This document shows positions 22,146 to 33,071 of a stretch of 64,000 nucleotides of DNA, piece after piece. The notes beneath the pieces are model-generated. The model searched no databases, was not told where the DNA came from, and was given only the letters and a program-made list of their open reading frames with translations. How positions within the stretch are numbered: the first letter of the stretch is position 1; each line of letters opens with the position of its first letter. The DNA comes from Ascochyta rabiei. Its lineage: Eukaryota; Ascomycota; Dothideomycetes; Pleosporales; Didymellaceae. Where the stretch lies: assembly GCF_004011695.2 (NCBI RefSeq), contig NC_082420.1, positions 744,001 to 808,000 of the forward strand, in the 5' to 3' direction. A program made the translations under genes and the position numbers.

Positions 22146-23708
22146 CGCTATGTCCTGTAGCAAGAGAGCCTGTTGGGCGCGTCGTGCAATAACAGGTCCG
22201 AGGGGCCTTCAATTACTAAATCGCGGGAGTAACTCGATGGAAACTTCTAAGCGGAAGTCATACGGAGCAGAAGCGAGCAGAGAGTGCCAAATCTCTCAGC
22301 CCCGTGGCCCAGAGGTCATTTCACCCTTAAGTCGATGTACCACATGGCACCTGTGGATCTCATGAAAGGCTAAGGCCTACATGACTCGAATGAACCATGT
22401 TGATACTAGGTATGTAGACATGTTGCATCCTTGACAAGCCTTGCCCAGATGTCCAGAATTGACTGGTAGCGAGATATGGTGAGTCCGTAGAACAGGCATG
22501 AATGTTCGGTCGCTAGCTCGATTGGGACATGAACCGTTCCGTGAACAATGACAATTATGCTATTCCCAAAGTGTGAAGTGTGAGTGGCGACCAGCTGACT
22601 TGCGGTATGGTGCGACAATGGTAGATCCGGGATGAACCTACGGCTGTACTGGGGCTGTACTGGGGCTGCTGCAGCGATGAGTTTTCCAGCCGTACCAAAG
22701 GATTGGGAAATGCGGGCTGTGTCTGCGCAATTGACCTGCCCAAAGGAAGTGGCCCGCTCGCAGCTATTGCCGTTAGCAGCAACAGCTGTGCATCACAGAA
22801 GAAGCTGCAGCAAATTGCTTCGGAGAAAATCGAAAAGACGTTGTGATGGCGGCCGTTCGGCGCAATATGTCAAACGCGTCCCTAGACAAGTGGAAGTTTA
22901 AACATGGGCTTTTTTAAAGCACTGCGTACCCCATGACTTGCGCCAACCAGATGGCCTGCGGGAACGCCGACAAATTGAGGGCGGATCGAGGCTTGGGACG
23001 TGCTTATGAAGATCTTTCCGAGAGCATACGAAAGGCTGGCTAGAACTTTGAGGTGTTGGTACTGCCGTCTCACGATGCATGAGTAGTCACATGGAAATGA
23101 GGGTACACTATTCACTTCCGCTGACGTCAAGAGAAAAATTCGGAATTTCTCGCCGCGCCGTAGTGAGCCTCGGCCGTGACCACATGATGTCAGAAAGTTG
23201 TTGCGGAGGAAGGCACAGCTGCCAGCGGGAACGATTGTGCTCAACGCGTCCCGCAAAGGGTGGGTCTGCACAGATCCATCCCACCTGCAGAATCGCAATA
23301 GATAGCTGCCCCACATCCAGCGAAACCTGCTACTGTATAAGCCTGGCGGGCTTGTAGCTTGTCGCAAGTAGAGCTACGTTAACTATTAAAGAAGATTCTA
23401 CAATATACAGAAGATTGGAAGCAGACACGCGATAAGCCTTATGTTGGACAACTTGGGATCGTCAAGTATTCCGACACCTGGAACGATGAGAAGTCAGACG
23501 CGATATCGAACAAGTGTGCGCCAGAGAAAGAAGTGTTCGTTCAAGCCTTAAAAGCGATTGGCTCAACAGCTAATCGGAGTATCTACAATACCACATACGC
23601 CTGACCATCTACCGGCCCACCCTCATCATGCCTTTTAATGGACCACCAACGCCTCGAAATGCAGCAGAACAATCGTAACGATACTTATCAAAATGTATGT
23701 CGAACGAC
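22146..23708. other. Intergenic, about 1.6 kb
   Basis: This lies between the receptor promoter and the 3' end of NMD3. It holds a short direct repeat (TGTACTGGGGC twice near 22645-22670) and many short frames on both strands. No gene is supported. Confidence 0.5.
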
Positions 23709-25247
23709 CTAATCCTTCATAGTCATATCCTCAAAGTCATCCAACAGCTGCTCCATCGGAATCTCCAGTCCCTCGTCCTCTTCCTCCCCTTCATCCTCAG
23801 TCTCCATGGCATCCGCATCCCTCTGCGCTTGCTGCTGCTTGTACAGCGCCATGGTCGCTCTCAACTCCGGATCCTCTTCGACGTCCTGCAGGAACATCTC
23901 AAAGTCACGCTCCATCTTCTCCTGATCCTGCTTGCGCGGCAGCATCTCGCTCTCCTCTCTACCCATGCGCTTGACGCGCCAGTTGCGCTTGTTCTTGTTC
24001 TTCTTGGCGCGCTGGTAGAACTTCTTGACCAGCACAACGTCCGGAATCGATTGACTGTATTTGTTGGACTGCTCGAGGACGTCGAAGACTTCGTTGTTGA
24101 AATTCGTGTTACTCAGAAGGTAGCCCATCACGCTATCGCCAACGTGCAGAATACCGCCTAGATGTGTGCGGCAGTAGTAGGTCTGGTCGTTTGCGCCCAT
24201 GTCTGAGGCGCGTGCGATGGTCGCTTCGGCCAGGAAGTTTCGCCCGACTTGCTTGCCGAGAGGCTCGATGTCAAGGACAATGAACTCGGTCAGTTCTTGC
24301 ACGTCGGCAAGCGGACGGAAGGGTGTGCGCCAGTACAGCTTCTGGTCAATGTCTGCGGTCTGAAGCGTCTGGGGATCGAGGATTTGTACAGATGTGCCAA
24401 TGCGCGAGCAGAGACCAAGGGGAGCGATGTTGCCAATCTTCTTCGCGAGGGGGATGGGGAGGACTACCAGGTCGTCCTTGCAGATAGGCACAATCTCGCA
24501 CGAGTACGAGAACTTGTAGTTCTTGGTCGATGTGTGGATATCGTGGGAGATGAGTTCCTGCGAGTCCTTGATGTTGACGGGTACGACTGCCTTGAGGAAG
24601 TCGCAGAAGGCTGTGGCGTGATTGCGTTGTGCGAAGAAGAAGTCGATACCATCGTGGACCTCCTTTATGTTGATGGTGTCCTTGTGCGCGCCATGCTTGA
24701 GGATCAGCTGCTCCAGGTACAAAAAAGTCCTCTTGTGGGGGACCTTTTGTCGCACCTGCACGCAGGCTCTCCATGTGTTGTGTGTGTAACTCTTGGCGCA
24801 GTCGGGACACTGGTGGTAGTTTTGCTTGTACTCGACTTCGAAGGTCTGCTGCATGATGGCGCCCTCGTTGATCTCGGACTGTGCGGTGATCTTGACCTTG
24901 ATCCTTCTGCTGTGAGGCTCGGTCCAGATGAAGCTGGCGTCGATGATCCGCAGCTTGTTCAGGCCGCGCAGTTTGCGCAAGCACAGGGCGAGCAGCTCGC
25001 GCGACTCGGGAGCGGCTACGACCCAGGAGGTAGGCGGCGAAAGCCATCGGTCGCAGTCGCGGCACATGAGCAGGATGGCCTCACGCTGGACGCCGGTGGT
25101 GACATCGGTCTTGAGCTTGATGCAGTCGTAGCAGAAGGCACCAGAGATGGTTCCGTCAACGGGCGCGCCACAGTCGGCGCAAAGAATCGTGGCTGCGTTC
25201 TTCTGCTGGGGCGCAAAGGCCATACCACCAGAGTGGTCAATCTCCAT
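23709..25247 (-). CDS. NMD3: NMD3, 60S ribosomal subunit nuclear export adaptor
   Basis: One exon of 512 aa. Nmd3 binds the joining face of nascent 60S subunits and recruits the exportin Crm1. The N-terminal zinc-binding region has four C-x2-C pairs: CADCG, CYDC, CRDC and CPDC. The middle carries the conserved HKRTFLYLEQLILKH, DGIDFFF and SRIGTSVQILDPQT blocks. The C-terminus holds a lysine-rich patch (RAKKNKNKRNWRVKRM) acting as a nuclear localisation signal, then an acidic Leu-rich tail (MEQLLDDFEDM) resembling a nuclear export signal. Length and order match yeast Nmd3 (518 aa). It is divergent from the ATP25-type gene at 25562, so cytosolic and mitochondrial ribosome-assembly genes share an upstream region. 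Confidence 0.96.
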   Translation of the reverse strand: MEIDHSGGMAFAPQQKNAATILCADCGAPVDGTISGAFCYDCIKLKTDVTTGVQREAILLMCRDCDRWLSPPTSWVVAAPESRELLALCLRKLRGLNKLRIIDASFIWTEPHSRRIKVKITAQSEINEGAIMQQTFEVEYKQNYHQCPDCAKSYTHNTWRACVQVRQKVPHKRTFLYLEQLILKHGAHKDTINIKEVHDGIDFFFAQRNHATAFCDFLKAVVPVNIKDSQELISHDIHTSTKNYKFSYSCEIVPICKDDLVVLPIPLAKKIGNIAPLGLCSRIGTSVQILDPQTLQTADIDQKLYWRTPFRPLADVQELTEFIVLDIEPLGKQVGRNFLAEATIARASDMGANDQTYYCRTHLGGILHVGDSVMGYLLSNTNFNNEVFDVLEQSNKYSQSIPDVVLVKKFYQRAKKNKNKRNWRVKRMGREESEMLPRKQDQEKMERDFEMFLQDVEEDPELRATMALYKQQQAQRDADAMETEDEGEEEDEGLEIPMEQLLDDFEDMTMKD

Positions 25248-25561
25248 GACGGTGGGTTTCTTGGGATGTGGCTGGTGAGTTTGCTTATGTGCGGATGAGA
25301 GAGGGGTGTTTCTCTCTACGGTCCTCTCCGGGGCTTTTTCAGATATATAGATATATGTGGTGGGGGTGTTTGTGAGGAAGTGCCTTGAGGCAAATGTTTG
25401 CTTTCAAATTCACGAAACCCCGCGCAGCCTTGAACTTTTTCCATGACTGACGCCCCTCCGTTCCGGATAAGCGTCCTTATCAGCACGTGCTCAGGCGCCC
25501 CTGCCGTGTAGAACACAGGAAAGTCTCACGCTCACACCATCGTCAACACTCACGCCTCACC
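25248..25561. promoter_or_regulatory. Shared promoter region of NMD3 and the ATP25-type gene
   Basis: 314 bp separate the two divergent ATGs. A run of ATATATAGATATAT lies near 25345-25362 and could serve as a TATA element for either gene. The promoter role is inferred from position. Confidence 0.45.
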
Positions 25562-26902
25562 ATGTCTGTACCGTCGAGATCCGTGTGTAACGCTTGCAGA
25601 GGGGTCGCAAAGAGAGCGGCCATCCTTACACCGGCCTCGAATGCATCGATAGCCCGCGTCTGGACTGCCAATGCGCTGCTTCCAAGAGCTGCAACCAGTG
25701 CAACCAGTGCATTCACCACAAGCAGCGTATCACGCACAAACAACAAGCAAGGCTCAGCAAACCCCGATCCCAAGTTCGCTTTCTTAGATGCCAAAGAAGC
25801 GCTCGAACCCCAAGCCGATGCACAGCAGACCACTGTTACCCCAGCAGAACATGTCTCTGAGCCGGAGCAGACGCCAGAGGCAATTACCGATTCCTTTGAA
25901 ATGGGAGCAAAGCCTCCACCTCCAGATGCAGCCGTACCGTGGTATCTCAAGCAGAAGTCCGTCCCTCACACCCCGGTCCACCTCCAAGCCGCCTTCGTCC
26001 CAGACCTCCCCATAAACCCGCCACCCATTCTCGAGGATCTCCTCAACTACGTTGCAGTCACAGCCGGTCTCGACGACCTTATCCTTCTCGACTTGCGTAA
26101 CCTCGACCCGCCGCCCGCGCTCGGCCCCAAGCTGATCATGATCATCGCAACTGCACGCTCGGAACGGCATCTGCACGTGTCCGCGGACCGCTTCACTCGC
26201 TGGTTGCGCCGCGAGCACGGGCTGAAAGCAGACGCCGACGGTCTCCTCGGACGAAACGAGCTCAAGATCAAACTGCGGCGCAAGGCAAAGCGCATGCGCA
26301 TGCTCGCCAACGTCGGCGGCGCCATGCCTGAGGGCAACATCGACGATGGTATCCGCACTGGCTGGATCTGCTGCACTCTCAGCAAAGTTGAGGCGCACCC
26401 AGATGATACGCACATGCCTGGCGACGGCGTGAAGGACTTTGTCGGCTTTAGGGACGTCAAGCCCGGTGTCAATATCGTAGTGCAGATGTTCACTGAGGAG
26501 AAGCGGGCAGAGACAGATTTGGAGACGCTGTGGGGCGGTGTGATGAGGACGAGAAAGCGAGAGGAGAGGACGGCCGACGAGATGTTGAGAGAGGTGGAGA
26601 TGGATTTGGAAGACCTGGAGGGAGAAGAGGACGTGGAGAAGACGGGAAACAGCGCGCAGCAGGTTGAGGGTATCGCTGCTTCTTCGTTGAAAACGCCCAA
26701 CGTGCCTGCAACACCAGTGCAGCAGTATTGCAGACCCAAGCCTTCGGCTGGAGACACTTTTCCAGATGCAGCCGCGGTCAGTACCGCCAAACAGATGCGA
26801 GGGCAGATGCGAGGGCAGATGCGAGGGCAGATGCGAGGGCAGATGCGAGGGCAGATGCGAGGGCAAATGCGGAGACTACATACTGTAGGTCTCAGATCAT
26901 GA
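25562..26902 (+). CDS. ATP25: ATP25-type mitochondrial protein with RsfS (ribosome silencing factor) domain
   Basis: One exon of 446 aa. The N-terminus is basic and Ser/Ala-rich, fitting a mitochondrial presequence. The RsfS/Iojap fold spans roughly residues 130-290, with LILLDLRNLDPPPALG, IIATARSERHLHVSADRFTRWLRR and the GWICCTLSKVE block. In yeast, Atp25 is cut into an RsfS half that contacts the mitochondrial large subunit and a C-terminal half that stabilises an ATP synthase mRNA. Here the protein ends after an acidic linker in six QMRG units made by a 12 bp coding repeat, with no C-terminal domain visible downstream. Either this lineage has only the RsfS half or the 3' part was lost. The symbol follows the yeast RsfS half only. 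Confidence 0.85.
   Translation: MSVPSRSVCNACRGVAKRAAILTPASNASIARVWTANALLPRAATSATSAFTTSSVSRTNNKQGSANPDPKFAFLDAKEALEPQADAQQTTVTPAEHVSEPEQTPEAITDSFEMGAKPPPPDAAVPWYLKQKSVPHTPVHLQAAFVPDLPINPPPILEDLLNYVAVTAGLDDLILLDLRNLDPPPALGPKLIMIIATARSERHLHVSADRFTRWLRREHGLKADADGLLGRNELKIKLRRKAKRMRMLANVGGAMPEGNIDDGIRTGWICCTLSKVEAHPDDTHMPGDGVKDFVGFRDVKPGVNIVVQMFTEEKRAETDLETLWGGVMRTRKREERTADEMLREVEMDLEDLEGEEDVEKTGNSAQQVEGIAASSLKTPNVPATPVQQYCRPKPSAGDTFPDAAAVSTAKQMRGQMRGQMRGQMRGQMRGQMRGQMRRLHTVGLRS
26792..26863 (+). repeat. 12 bp coding minisatellite, six perfect copies
   Basis: Six identical CAGATGCGAGGG units, followed by a diverged seventh (CAAATGCGG), code QMRG repeats at the C-terminus of the ATP25-type protein, just before its stop. 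The perfect copies point to recent expansion. Confidence 0.95.
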
Positions 26903-27179
26903 AAACACTCGGCCGATCCGCAAACATATGTTCGACTATACGCATGATACCCATAGAAGTAGACACTGTACATTATATGTAGATTACAAATTGCACGACA
27001 CTCAGTCACTCGCTGCCGTATAACAACCCGTGTCACATGGTCTTTACTTTTCATTATGGATTTTTATTTTTATTTGCTCATTACTCATTGTTGATGTACG
27101 TGCGCACTGACTATTTGCTCCTCTTACTCCTCTCGCAGCCTTGAAGGTATTACAAATCTACAATCCAGAAACGCGCCTC

Positions 27180-28889
27180 TTACAAGGCAAGCATGCCGAG
27201 CAAGCTACCAGCCGCAACAGCAGTCCAAAGACCCATGATCAGTCCACCGTGCTCAACTGCCCTGGGTCCGTTGAGCCCAGCAGCTGCACCCTTGCTTGTC
27301 GAAGCCGCGGCGCTAGTGGCACCTGCGCTTCCCTTTCCTGTCGGACTGGCTGCCGTGTTGGTTCCAGCTGTGCCAACAGCCGCCAAAATACTTGAGCAGG
27401 TGCTCGCGGTAGCTGCGGTCTGCACAGTTGCCATGCCACTGAAAGCACAGGCCGAGCTGCTCTTGCCATTGCCAAGGTAGTATTGGTTGGCGACCCATGC
27501 GAGCTGGTCCTTGGGATCACAGCCTGAGTATCCACCGTATGTGCCGGTAGTGGCATTGCGAGAGATACCGGCGCAAAAGTCTTCGTTCGCTCCACAAATG
27601 TAGTTGAAGACATCGGCGTAGTCTTCTTCGTTGGTGGATTTGATGTTGCACTGCAGCGAGGCTGCCATGCAGGAGCAGAGCTGGTTGTTCGGGCTAGGAG
27701 GGAGGGGCGAGGCTTCGGCCTGCCATGAGCTACCGACAGTAGGGCATGCAGGCGCAGAGTTGGTAGGCGTATAGGTGCTACGCATGGTAATTGTCGGGCT
27801 GATAGATGCGAGCTGTGACTGCAGGGAAGTAAAGTCGGGGTAGGGGGATACAGAGGCATCATTGGAGGTAAGCTCGACAAGTCCGTAGTCGTTGGTACCC
27901 ATGAACCATTCGTAGACGATACCGCCGGAGAACACGCTGGTCATGTTGCCAAAGAGGACCTGTACTTCTGTGAAGGGTCGGTGAGTGGGGCCACCATCGA
28001 TGCCTACAATGCAGCCATACTCGGCGAAGAAGACTGGGACGGGGTAGTCGGAGAAGAAGTCGACGCGCTCGCCGTATGAGGAAGCTGAGTAGCTGCTGTC
28101 GCCACACCACGAGTAGACGTTGTAGCCCCAGAAATCGATCTGGGTGGAGTTGCCGGAGTTGCCAGGCTCACAAGCAAAGTAGTGTGCCAGCTCGTCACGA
28201 GTAGGCACATCGGCTGTTGCATAGCCTACACCAAGTGTGCTGCGGTAACCCTGGGAAGAAATGTATCCCTTAGCATCGCGGACGGCGGCCTTGACGAACG
28301 CGGCAGCAGCCGTCTGGTTAGCAGCGCTGACGTTCTCGTTACCAGCGAAAAAGCCAACCACGTTCTTGTACTTGGAAAGCGCATCAATGACACCAGTGTA
28401 GCGTTGGTAAAGAGTGACGTCCCACTCAGGATCGTCCGACATGATTGATGTGCCGGGCTCGCCCAGATCGGCTACCACGTAGATGTCCGCCGAGGCCAAT
28501 TGCGCCATGCAATCATCGTGGTTCTTCGTTGGGTCGATGGCGTATACACGCAGGATGTTGGTGTAGATCTGCTTCAGGTATGGGATATCCCTCCTGCATG
28601 CATTCCCATCAGCCAGCGGGTCAGTGTAGCTGGTGTTGGCGCTGGTAGAGCCATTGGGCGAGTAATTCTGTTGGTATGCGACACCCTTGAGGTAGCTGAG
28701 GCAATGTCAGCGCTGTGCTTGACGGACCAAGGAGCGTTGAGCATACAATTGCGACCCGTTGTTTGTGTAGAAGAAGTGCTGTCCGTAGACCTCAATCTCA
28801 GGAATGTCATCGTAACTTGCCGCCGAGGCACTGCCTAACAGTGCCGCAGCGATACAGCTGAAGCCTGCGAAACCACTGGCAACCTTCAT
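27180..28889 (-). CDS. GH72 1,3-beta-glucanosyltransferase (GAS/GEL family) with X8/CBM43 domain
   Basis: Two exons, 28889-28747 and 28695-27180, are joined across a 51 bp intron within GSQFYLKGVAYQ; the product is 552 aa. The enzyme cuts and rejoins beta-1,3-glucan at the outer plasma membrane, elongating wall glucan. A signal peptide ends near ASAASYDDIP. The GH72 catalytic domain carries the acid/base Glu in FFAGNENVS and the nucleophile Glu in VFFAEYGC. A Cys-rich X8/CBM43 module follows (CSCMAASLQC, CGANEDFC, YSGCDPKDQLAWVANQYY). A Ser/Thr/Ala-rich stretch leads to a C-terminal hydrophobic tail, a GPI-anchor signal. The presence of CBM43 places it with Gas1/Gel4-type members. Confidence 0.95.
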
Positions 28890-30117
28890 GTTGCCACAAA
28901 AACGAGCGATAGGCAGCTGTCAAACAAAGGATGAAGCTTTACGGCCTGAGCTTAGTACTGAAGACAAGGCTTGGCCGTGTAGTGGATGAAGCAAGGGAGG
29001 GAAACGGAAGTTTCGGGACTTTGTACACGCGAGTGTTTTGCTGGCCGCGCGGAGGCTGCAGGAACTATCTGTAAATACGCTCATTGCGTGGCTCTGCTGA
29101 CACCACGCGTTGGCGGGTAGTTGTTACTGGATGACGCCGGAAGGGAATATAATTGCGGGGCTGGATAGCCCGGACTGGCAATAGCGCGATCAACCTTGCT
29201 GCTTTGGGGGAGACGATGTCTATTTCCGTCATGAGGTTGACGACTGCACGACAAAACTTTGGCGCTCGTTGTTTACTTCCATTGCGCTGCATGAGTTACA
29301 TCCGAAGAACTCACCAAGCATGCATCGTGTGTTGCTTCGATGCCCTGCAAATTTCCAGCCAAGTCCCACCACTTCATCCGCTTCGTGTCCGCAATGCATG
29401 GTCTTCCCAGCTGAGCGATTTTCCTTATACGAGATGTTGACAATAATACGGCGAGGCGCAGCACGTGATAATGATGAAACGCCAAAGCCACTTAAACTGC
29501 GTGTTTGATGTTGCAAGACTTAGGCTTCGAGGATGATAACACGTACACGGTACGTTGGAGACCCACTACTTGGCCCAGCATTGTTACATTTTGCAACTGG
29601 CGCTCCCAATTCGTACCTACGTTGAGGTAACGCAGTGGGCCGAGTTTACTCATACATTATGCTCTCAGTTTGACTTTGACAAGGTTTAACTTCCGCTGCA
29701 GACTTGGCCGCGCTGACGGGTCGCAACGTGAGACTGCAAAATTCAGCCTCTGATCTGGCAACGTCTTTGGTAACCGTGTCAAGGTCGACGTCTTGTATGA
29801 CCCCCGTCAAAGGTTTCGAAATTGGTTCAGTACATACTTTTGCTTCTGCAATGCTATGTGAGATCGCAAAACTTGCTCGCGTGCTAATTGTTTTCGGAAC
29901 CTCTGGCACTGAAAACGCGTAACTTTGCACTTGCTTTTCCAACACTCTTGATGGATACCTTAGAACACGCACACGTTAAGGGAAGCAAAGGTACAGGTAA
30001 GGAAGAAGGTTGTTCGTGAAATCTAGATCTAGAAGAGAAGAGGAGGTCGTAAATCATGTCGGCCATCGCAGCGTTTGTCGTCGTTCGTGTCAAATGTCCC
30101 AGTGCCTGGTATCGTGC
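28890..30117. other. Intergenic, about 1.2 kb
   Basis: This lies between the GH72 promoter and the 3' end of a small gene at 30118. Only overlapping short frames occur. No repeat or RNA gene is recognised. Confidence 0.5.
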
Positions 30118-30495
30118 TCAATCACTCAGCTCGACGTCCTCAACGTCTGAATCCAGCTCCACCACCGCCACGCTGACAACCGAATCGTGCTTTGTATGTT
30201 TCCCGAAGCCTTGAAATGGCTTGAGCGACTTCATGATTCCCAGGTTTGCGATGAACATTGACTTTTTGGCATTCTCCCGCCTGGCAACGCCCTCCGACCA
30301 ATACTTCTCCAGCTGTTTCGCCCTCTTGTCGACCTCGTATCTCGACTCCTCTTGCTTGCGAGCCGCCTTGCAGAAGGAATCTGAGAACGGCCGCGACTCG
30401 CAGTGCCAGCCCCATGTAAGACAGTCCATATATATGGTCGGATTATTGGTGATGTACGGCCGTGGGTTTGCTGGTGTGTTGATGATATACGGCAT
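30118..30495 (-). CDS. Small hypothetical protein with basic helical middle
   Basis: One exon of 125 aa starts MPYIINTPANPRPYI. The first 40 residues include CLTWGWHC; a Lys/Arg/Glu-rich likely helix follows (about 45-85) and then an acidic tail (ELDSDVEDVELSD). I do not recognise a family. The composition looks protein-like and the region 60-170 bp upstream carries a tandem duplication. It could instead be a chance frame; there is no splice or homology evidence. Confidence 0.45.
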   Translation of the reverse strand: MPYIINTPANPRPYITNNPTIYMDCLTWGWHCESRPFSDSFCKAARKQEESRYEVDKRAKQLEKYWSEGVARRENAKKSMFIANLGIMKSLKPFQGFGKHTKHDSVVSVAVVELDSDVEDVELSD

Positions 30496-31377
30496 GGTAA
30501 GAAAGACTCGAAGAAAGAGTGGGTGGACTCCACGATCTTATTGTTAATGGTAGTCGATATTTGAGATCTTGGACAAGGAGACGGTGTGCATGAGTTGCAA
30601 CAGTGTTGATGGTAGTCGATATTTGAGATCTTGGACAAGAAGACGGTGCGGGTGAGTTGCAACAGGGCTTTTGTAGAAAGGTTTCCGAAAAATGAGGGGT
30701 TTCGTGCAGATTCTCGCAAGCTGTACAGTTTGGAAAGTGAAGCAAGCGTCCCAATTTGTGGGTATACGGTGAACTAGCGCGGTTGTAAGCGGAGTAGTCG
30801 GTGGATGAGGCTCAACAACATGCATGCAAGTTCGCCGATAAGACCGCATATGCCTGATACTTAAGTACTTCAGACGTCTGAGCAATCACGTTGCGGGATC
30901 CCGTGGGGAGCCATTGTGCTACACGAGATGTAAAGAAGCAACTTGGCATGTCTGGGGAAATATGCAAATCCCCAGACTGGTCACGCTCGAAACACCCAAA
31001 TGCCAGCCAAGCCCTTGCCTTGCCTCGCATTCCGCTGTAAGACCCCGTGATCGATGGGCAGAGGCCCTGTAGTAGATACGCCGAGTCACATGTAGCACCT
31101 GGGCGTAGTGAGTGGTTTTGACTGCCTGATTCACAATAAAGGTCAAAATCAGCGCATAGTCTCGTTCATGTAGTGCACAGAACAGCCTCTCGAGAGTGCT
31201 GTCGAGCTGGAACATAGCTCTTCTGCCTCGTCATTAGGTATTCAGAGGGGAAGGGTTCTAGTTGGTTCAAGTTCATGAGTGGATGCGGGGAGCGGGGCTT
31301 GGCAATGACTCTATCGAACCCCTCTGAACTTTTTGGATCGAGCAACAAAGAGGGCTCAACTTCGACAACCCGCAGAA
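30496..31377. other. Intergenic, about 880 bp, with a duplication
   Basis: This lies between two divergent genes: the small gene ending at 30118 (start 30495) and eIF2B-alpha (start 31378). It contains the 62 bp tandem duplication at 30547-30668. Otherwise nothing is recognised. Confidence 0.5.
30547..30668. repeat. Imperfect 62 bp tandem direct duplication
   Basis: A block beginning ATGGTAGTCGATATTTGAG at 30547 recurs at 30609 with only a few substitutions, including the GGACAAG(G/A)AGACGGTG and GAGTTGCAACAG segments. It lies just upstream of the small gene that starts at 30495, so it duplicates a piece of that gene's presumed promoter or 5' UTR. Confidence 0.9.
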
Positions 31378-32458
31378 ATGAGTGCCAATTCGAATTTCGA
31401 CATTGTGTCGACATACCGGCGCATTCTCAATGATGATCCGGAGCTTACTATGCCCGTTGCGGCCATCGAAGCCCTCGTTGAGGCCATCGCACAGAGCTCG
31501 GTATCAACCGTCGCCGAAACCCTCGATCTTCTCGAGCGCCACACTGCCGCGCTGAAGGCTTCGATCGCAAACCCCATATCGCTCTCTGCCGGCACAGATC
31601 TCTTCCAACGTTATCTCATTACCACACTCAACCGCCCGGCAAGCCTGAATCTTGGCCCTGACGACGATTTCCGTGCGATTCGAAACCACCTACTGTCAAA
31701 TGGCAAGCTGTTCGTAGAGCGAGCTAAGCAGAGTCGAGAGAACATCGCTAGCTTTGGCAAACACTTCATCCGTGATGGGGCTACCGTGCTCACAAACGGT
31801 GGATCGCGTGTTGTGGGTGCACTGCTGAGGAGGGCAGCTGAGTCAAGCACAATCCGCTTTAGGGTTGTCTACGTGGTGCCATCATCACGCTCGTCTGATG
31901 AGAATGAAGGGGATCAGACCGTATCCGACCTGCGCGCGCACAATGTGCCTGTAGCCACCATCTCGGATTCCGCAGTCGCGTACTCGTTGGGCAAGGTGGA
32001 CATGGTCATTGTGGGCGCAGAAGGCGTTGTCGAGAACGGTGGCATCATCTCACGTATGGGAACATATCAGATGGGTTTATTGGCCAAGAGCAAGGGCAAG
32101 CCATTCTACGTGGTCGCCGAAAGCCACAAATTCGTTAGGCTGTATCCACTTAGCCAGTTCGATTTACCCATCGAGCAGAAGGTGCTCGACTTCAAGGTCA
32201 CGGACGATCCCAAGGTCAGCAAGTCAGGTGCAAAGGACACAGTAGATGAAGGCATTGCAGACATGACTCTGAAGCACACCTCGACAGGTCTCAATGCACA
32301 GGATGCTGTTGATTTCACAGTATGTATATCACGGAGAACATCTCACAAGTTGCTGACGCTACTATTAGCCACCTGACCTGATCTCTGGAATCATCACAGA
32401 GTCTGGCGTGCTGACACCATCGGCAGTGTCTGAGGAGTTGATCAAAATTTGGTTCTGA
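31378..32458 (+). CDS. GCN3: eIF2B alpha subunit (GCN3)
   Basis: Two exons, 31378-32319 and 32369-32458, are separated by a 49 bp intron (GTATGT..TTAG); the product is 343 aa. eIF2B is the guanine nucleotide exchange factor for eIF2, and its alpha subunit senses phosphorylated eIF2 in the amino-acid starvation response. The N-terminal helical domain includes FDIVSTYRRIL. The C-terminal Rossmann-like domain has FIRDGATVLTNGGSRVVGALL, VDMVIVGAEGVVENGGIISRMGTYQ and KPFYVVAESHKFVRLYPL, all signatures of the alpha subunit. The end matches the family's PPDLISGIITESGVLTPSAVSEELIKIW pattern. The first ATG in the frame was used. Confidence 0.96.
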
Positions 32459-33071
32459 GCCTTCCTGAGCACAGATTTCCTGACTTGCATTACACTCCTT
32501 CCACCAGTTCGCACTCGTGAAGCCCGCAATCTTCTGCAACAAGTACTCATATAAGTCGTAGGCTGCTCGACGACGCGTTCCTGCGTCCGAGCATTCGGTG
32601 CCCTCACAGCCAGAATCGCAGCAGCACCGAAGGGGGAAGCCGCATATGGGACGGCGACGCGCTTGATTGACCGTAGTGGTGGAGGTCCTGCCATTTGCAG
32701 ATAACTAGGCCACGAAGAGGCGTCAAGTGGGACACACGACGCTGTCGTGACAACACGTCACGTTCATAACGATGATGATATACGATACCTTGTAGCTGTA
32801 GCGCTTCAATGAGATCATGAGAACACCTGCATTCACTCACCCACACAGACTAAGAAGCATTGTCGGTATCTGTGACACCCACTAAACGACTCGCTGTCTT
32901 TGCTCCCTTGACCTCACATGAGCTTGGGCTCTTTATCTCTTCACATTCGTCGGCAGACCACAGCCTTCCTCACTCTCCAACACCCAACCAAACTGCAACT
33001 GGCATCAGGGTTGACAAATTGGAATAGCAAAGCTTTGCACAAGCTAACAAATGTAGATCATCGCGCTCAAG
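32459..33071. other. Intergenic, about 610 bp
   Basis: This is the 3' flank of eIF2B-alpha up to the coiled-coil relic at 33072. No supported feature is visible. Confidence 0.5.

Noticed and set aside
25784..26866. 360-codon minus-strand frame ending in an HLPS repeat
   Set aside because: It is the antisense reading of the QMRG repeat and RsfS domain.
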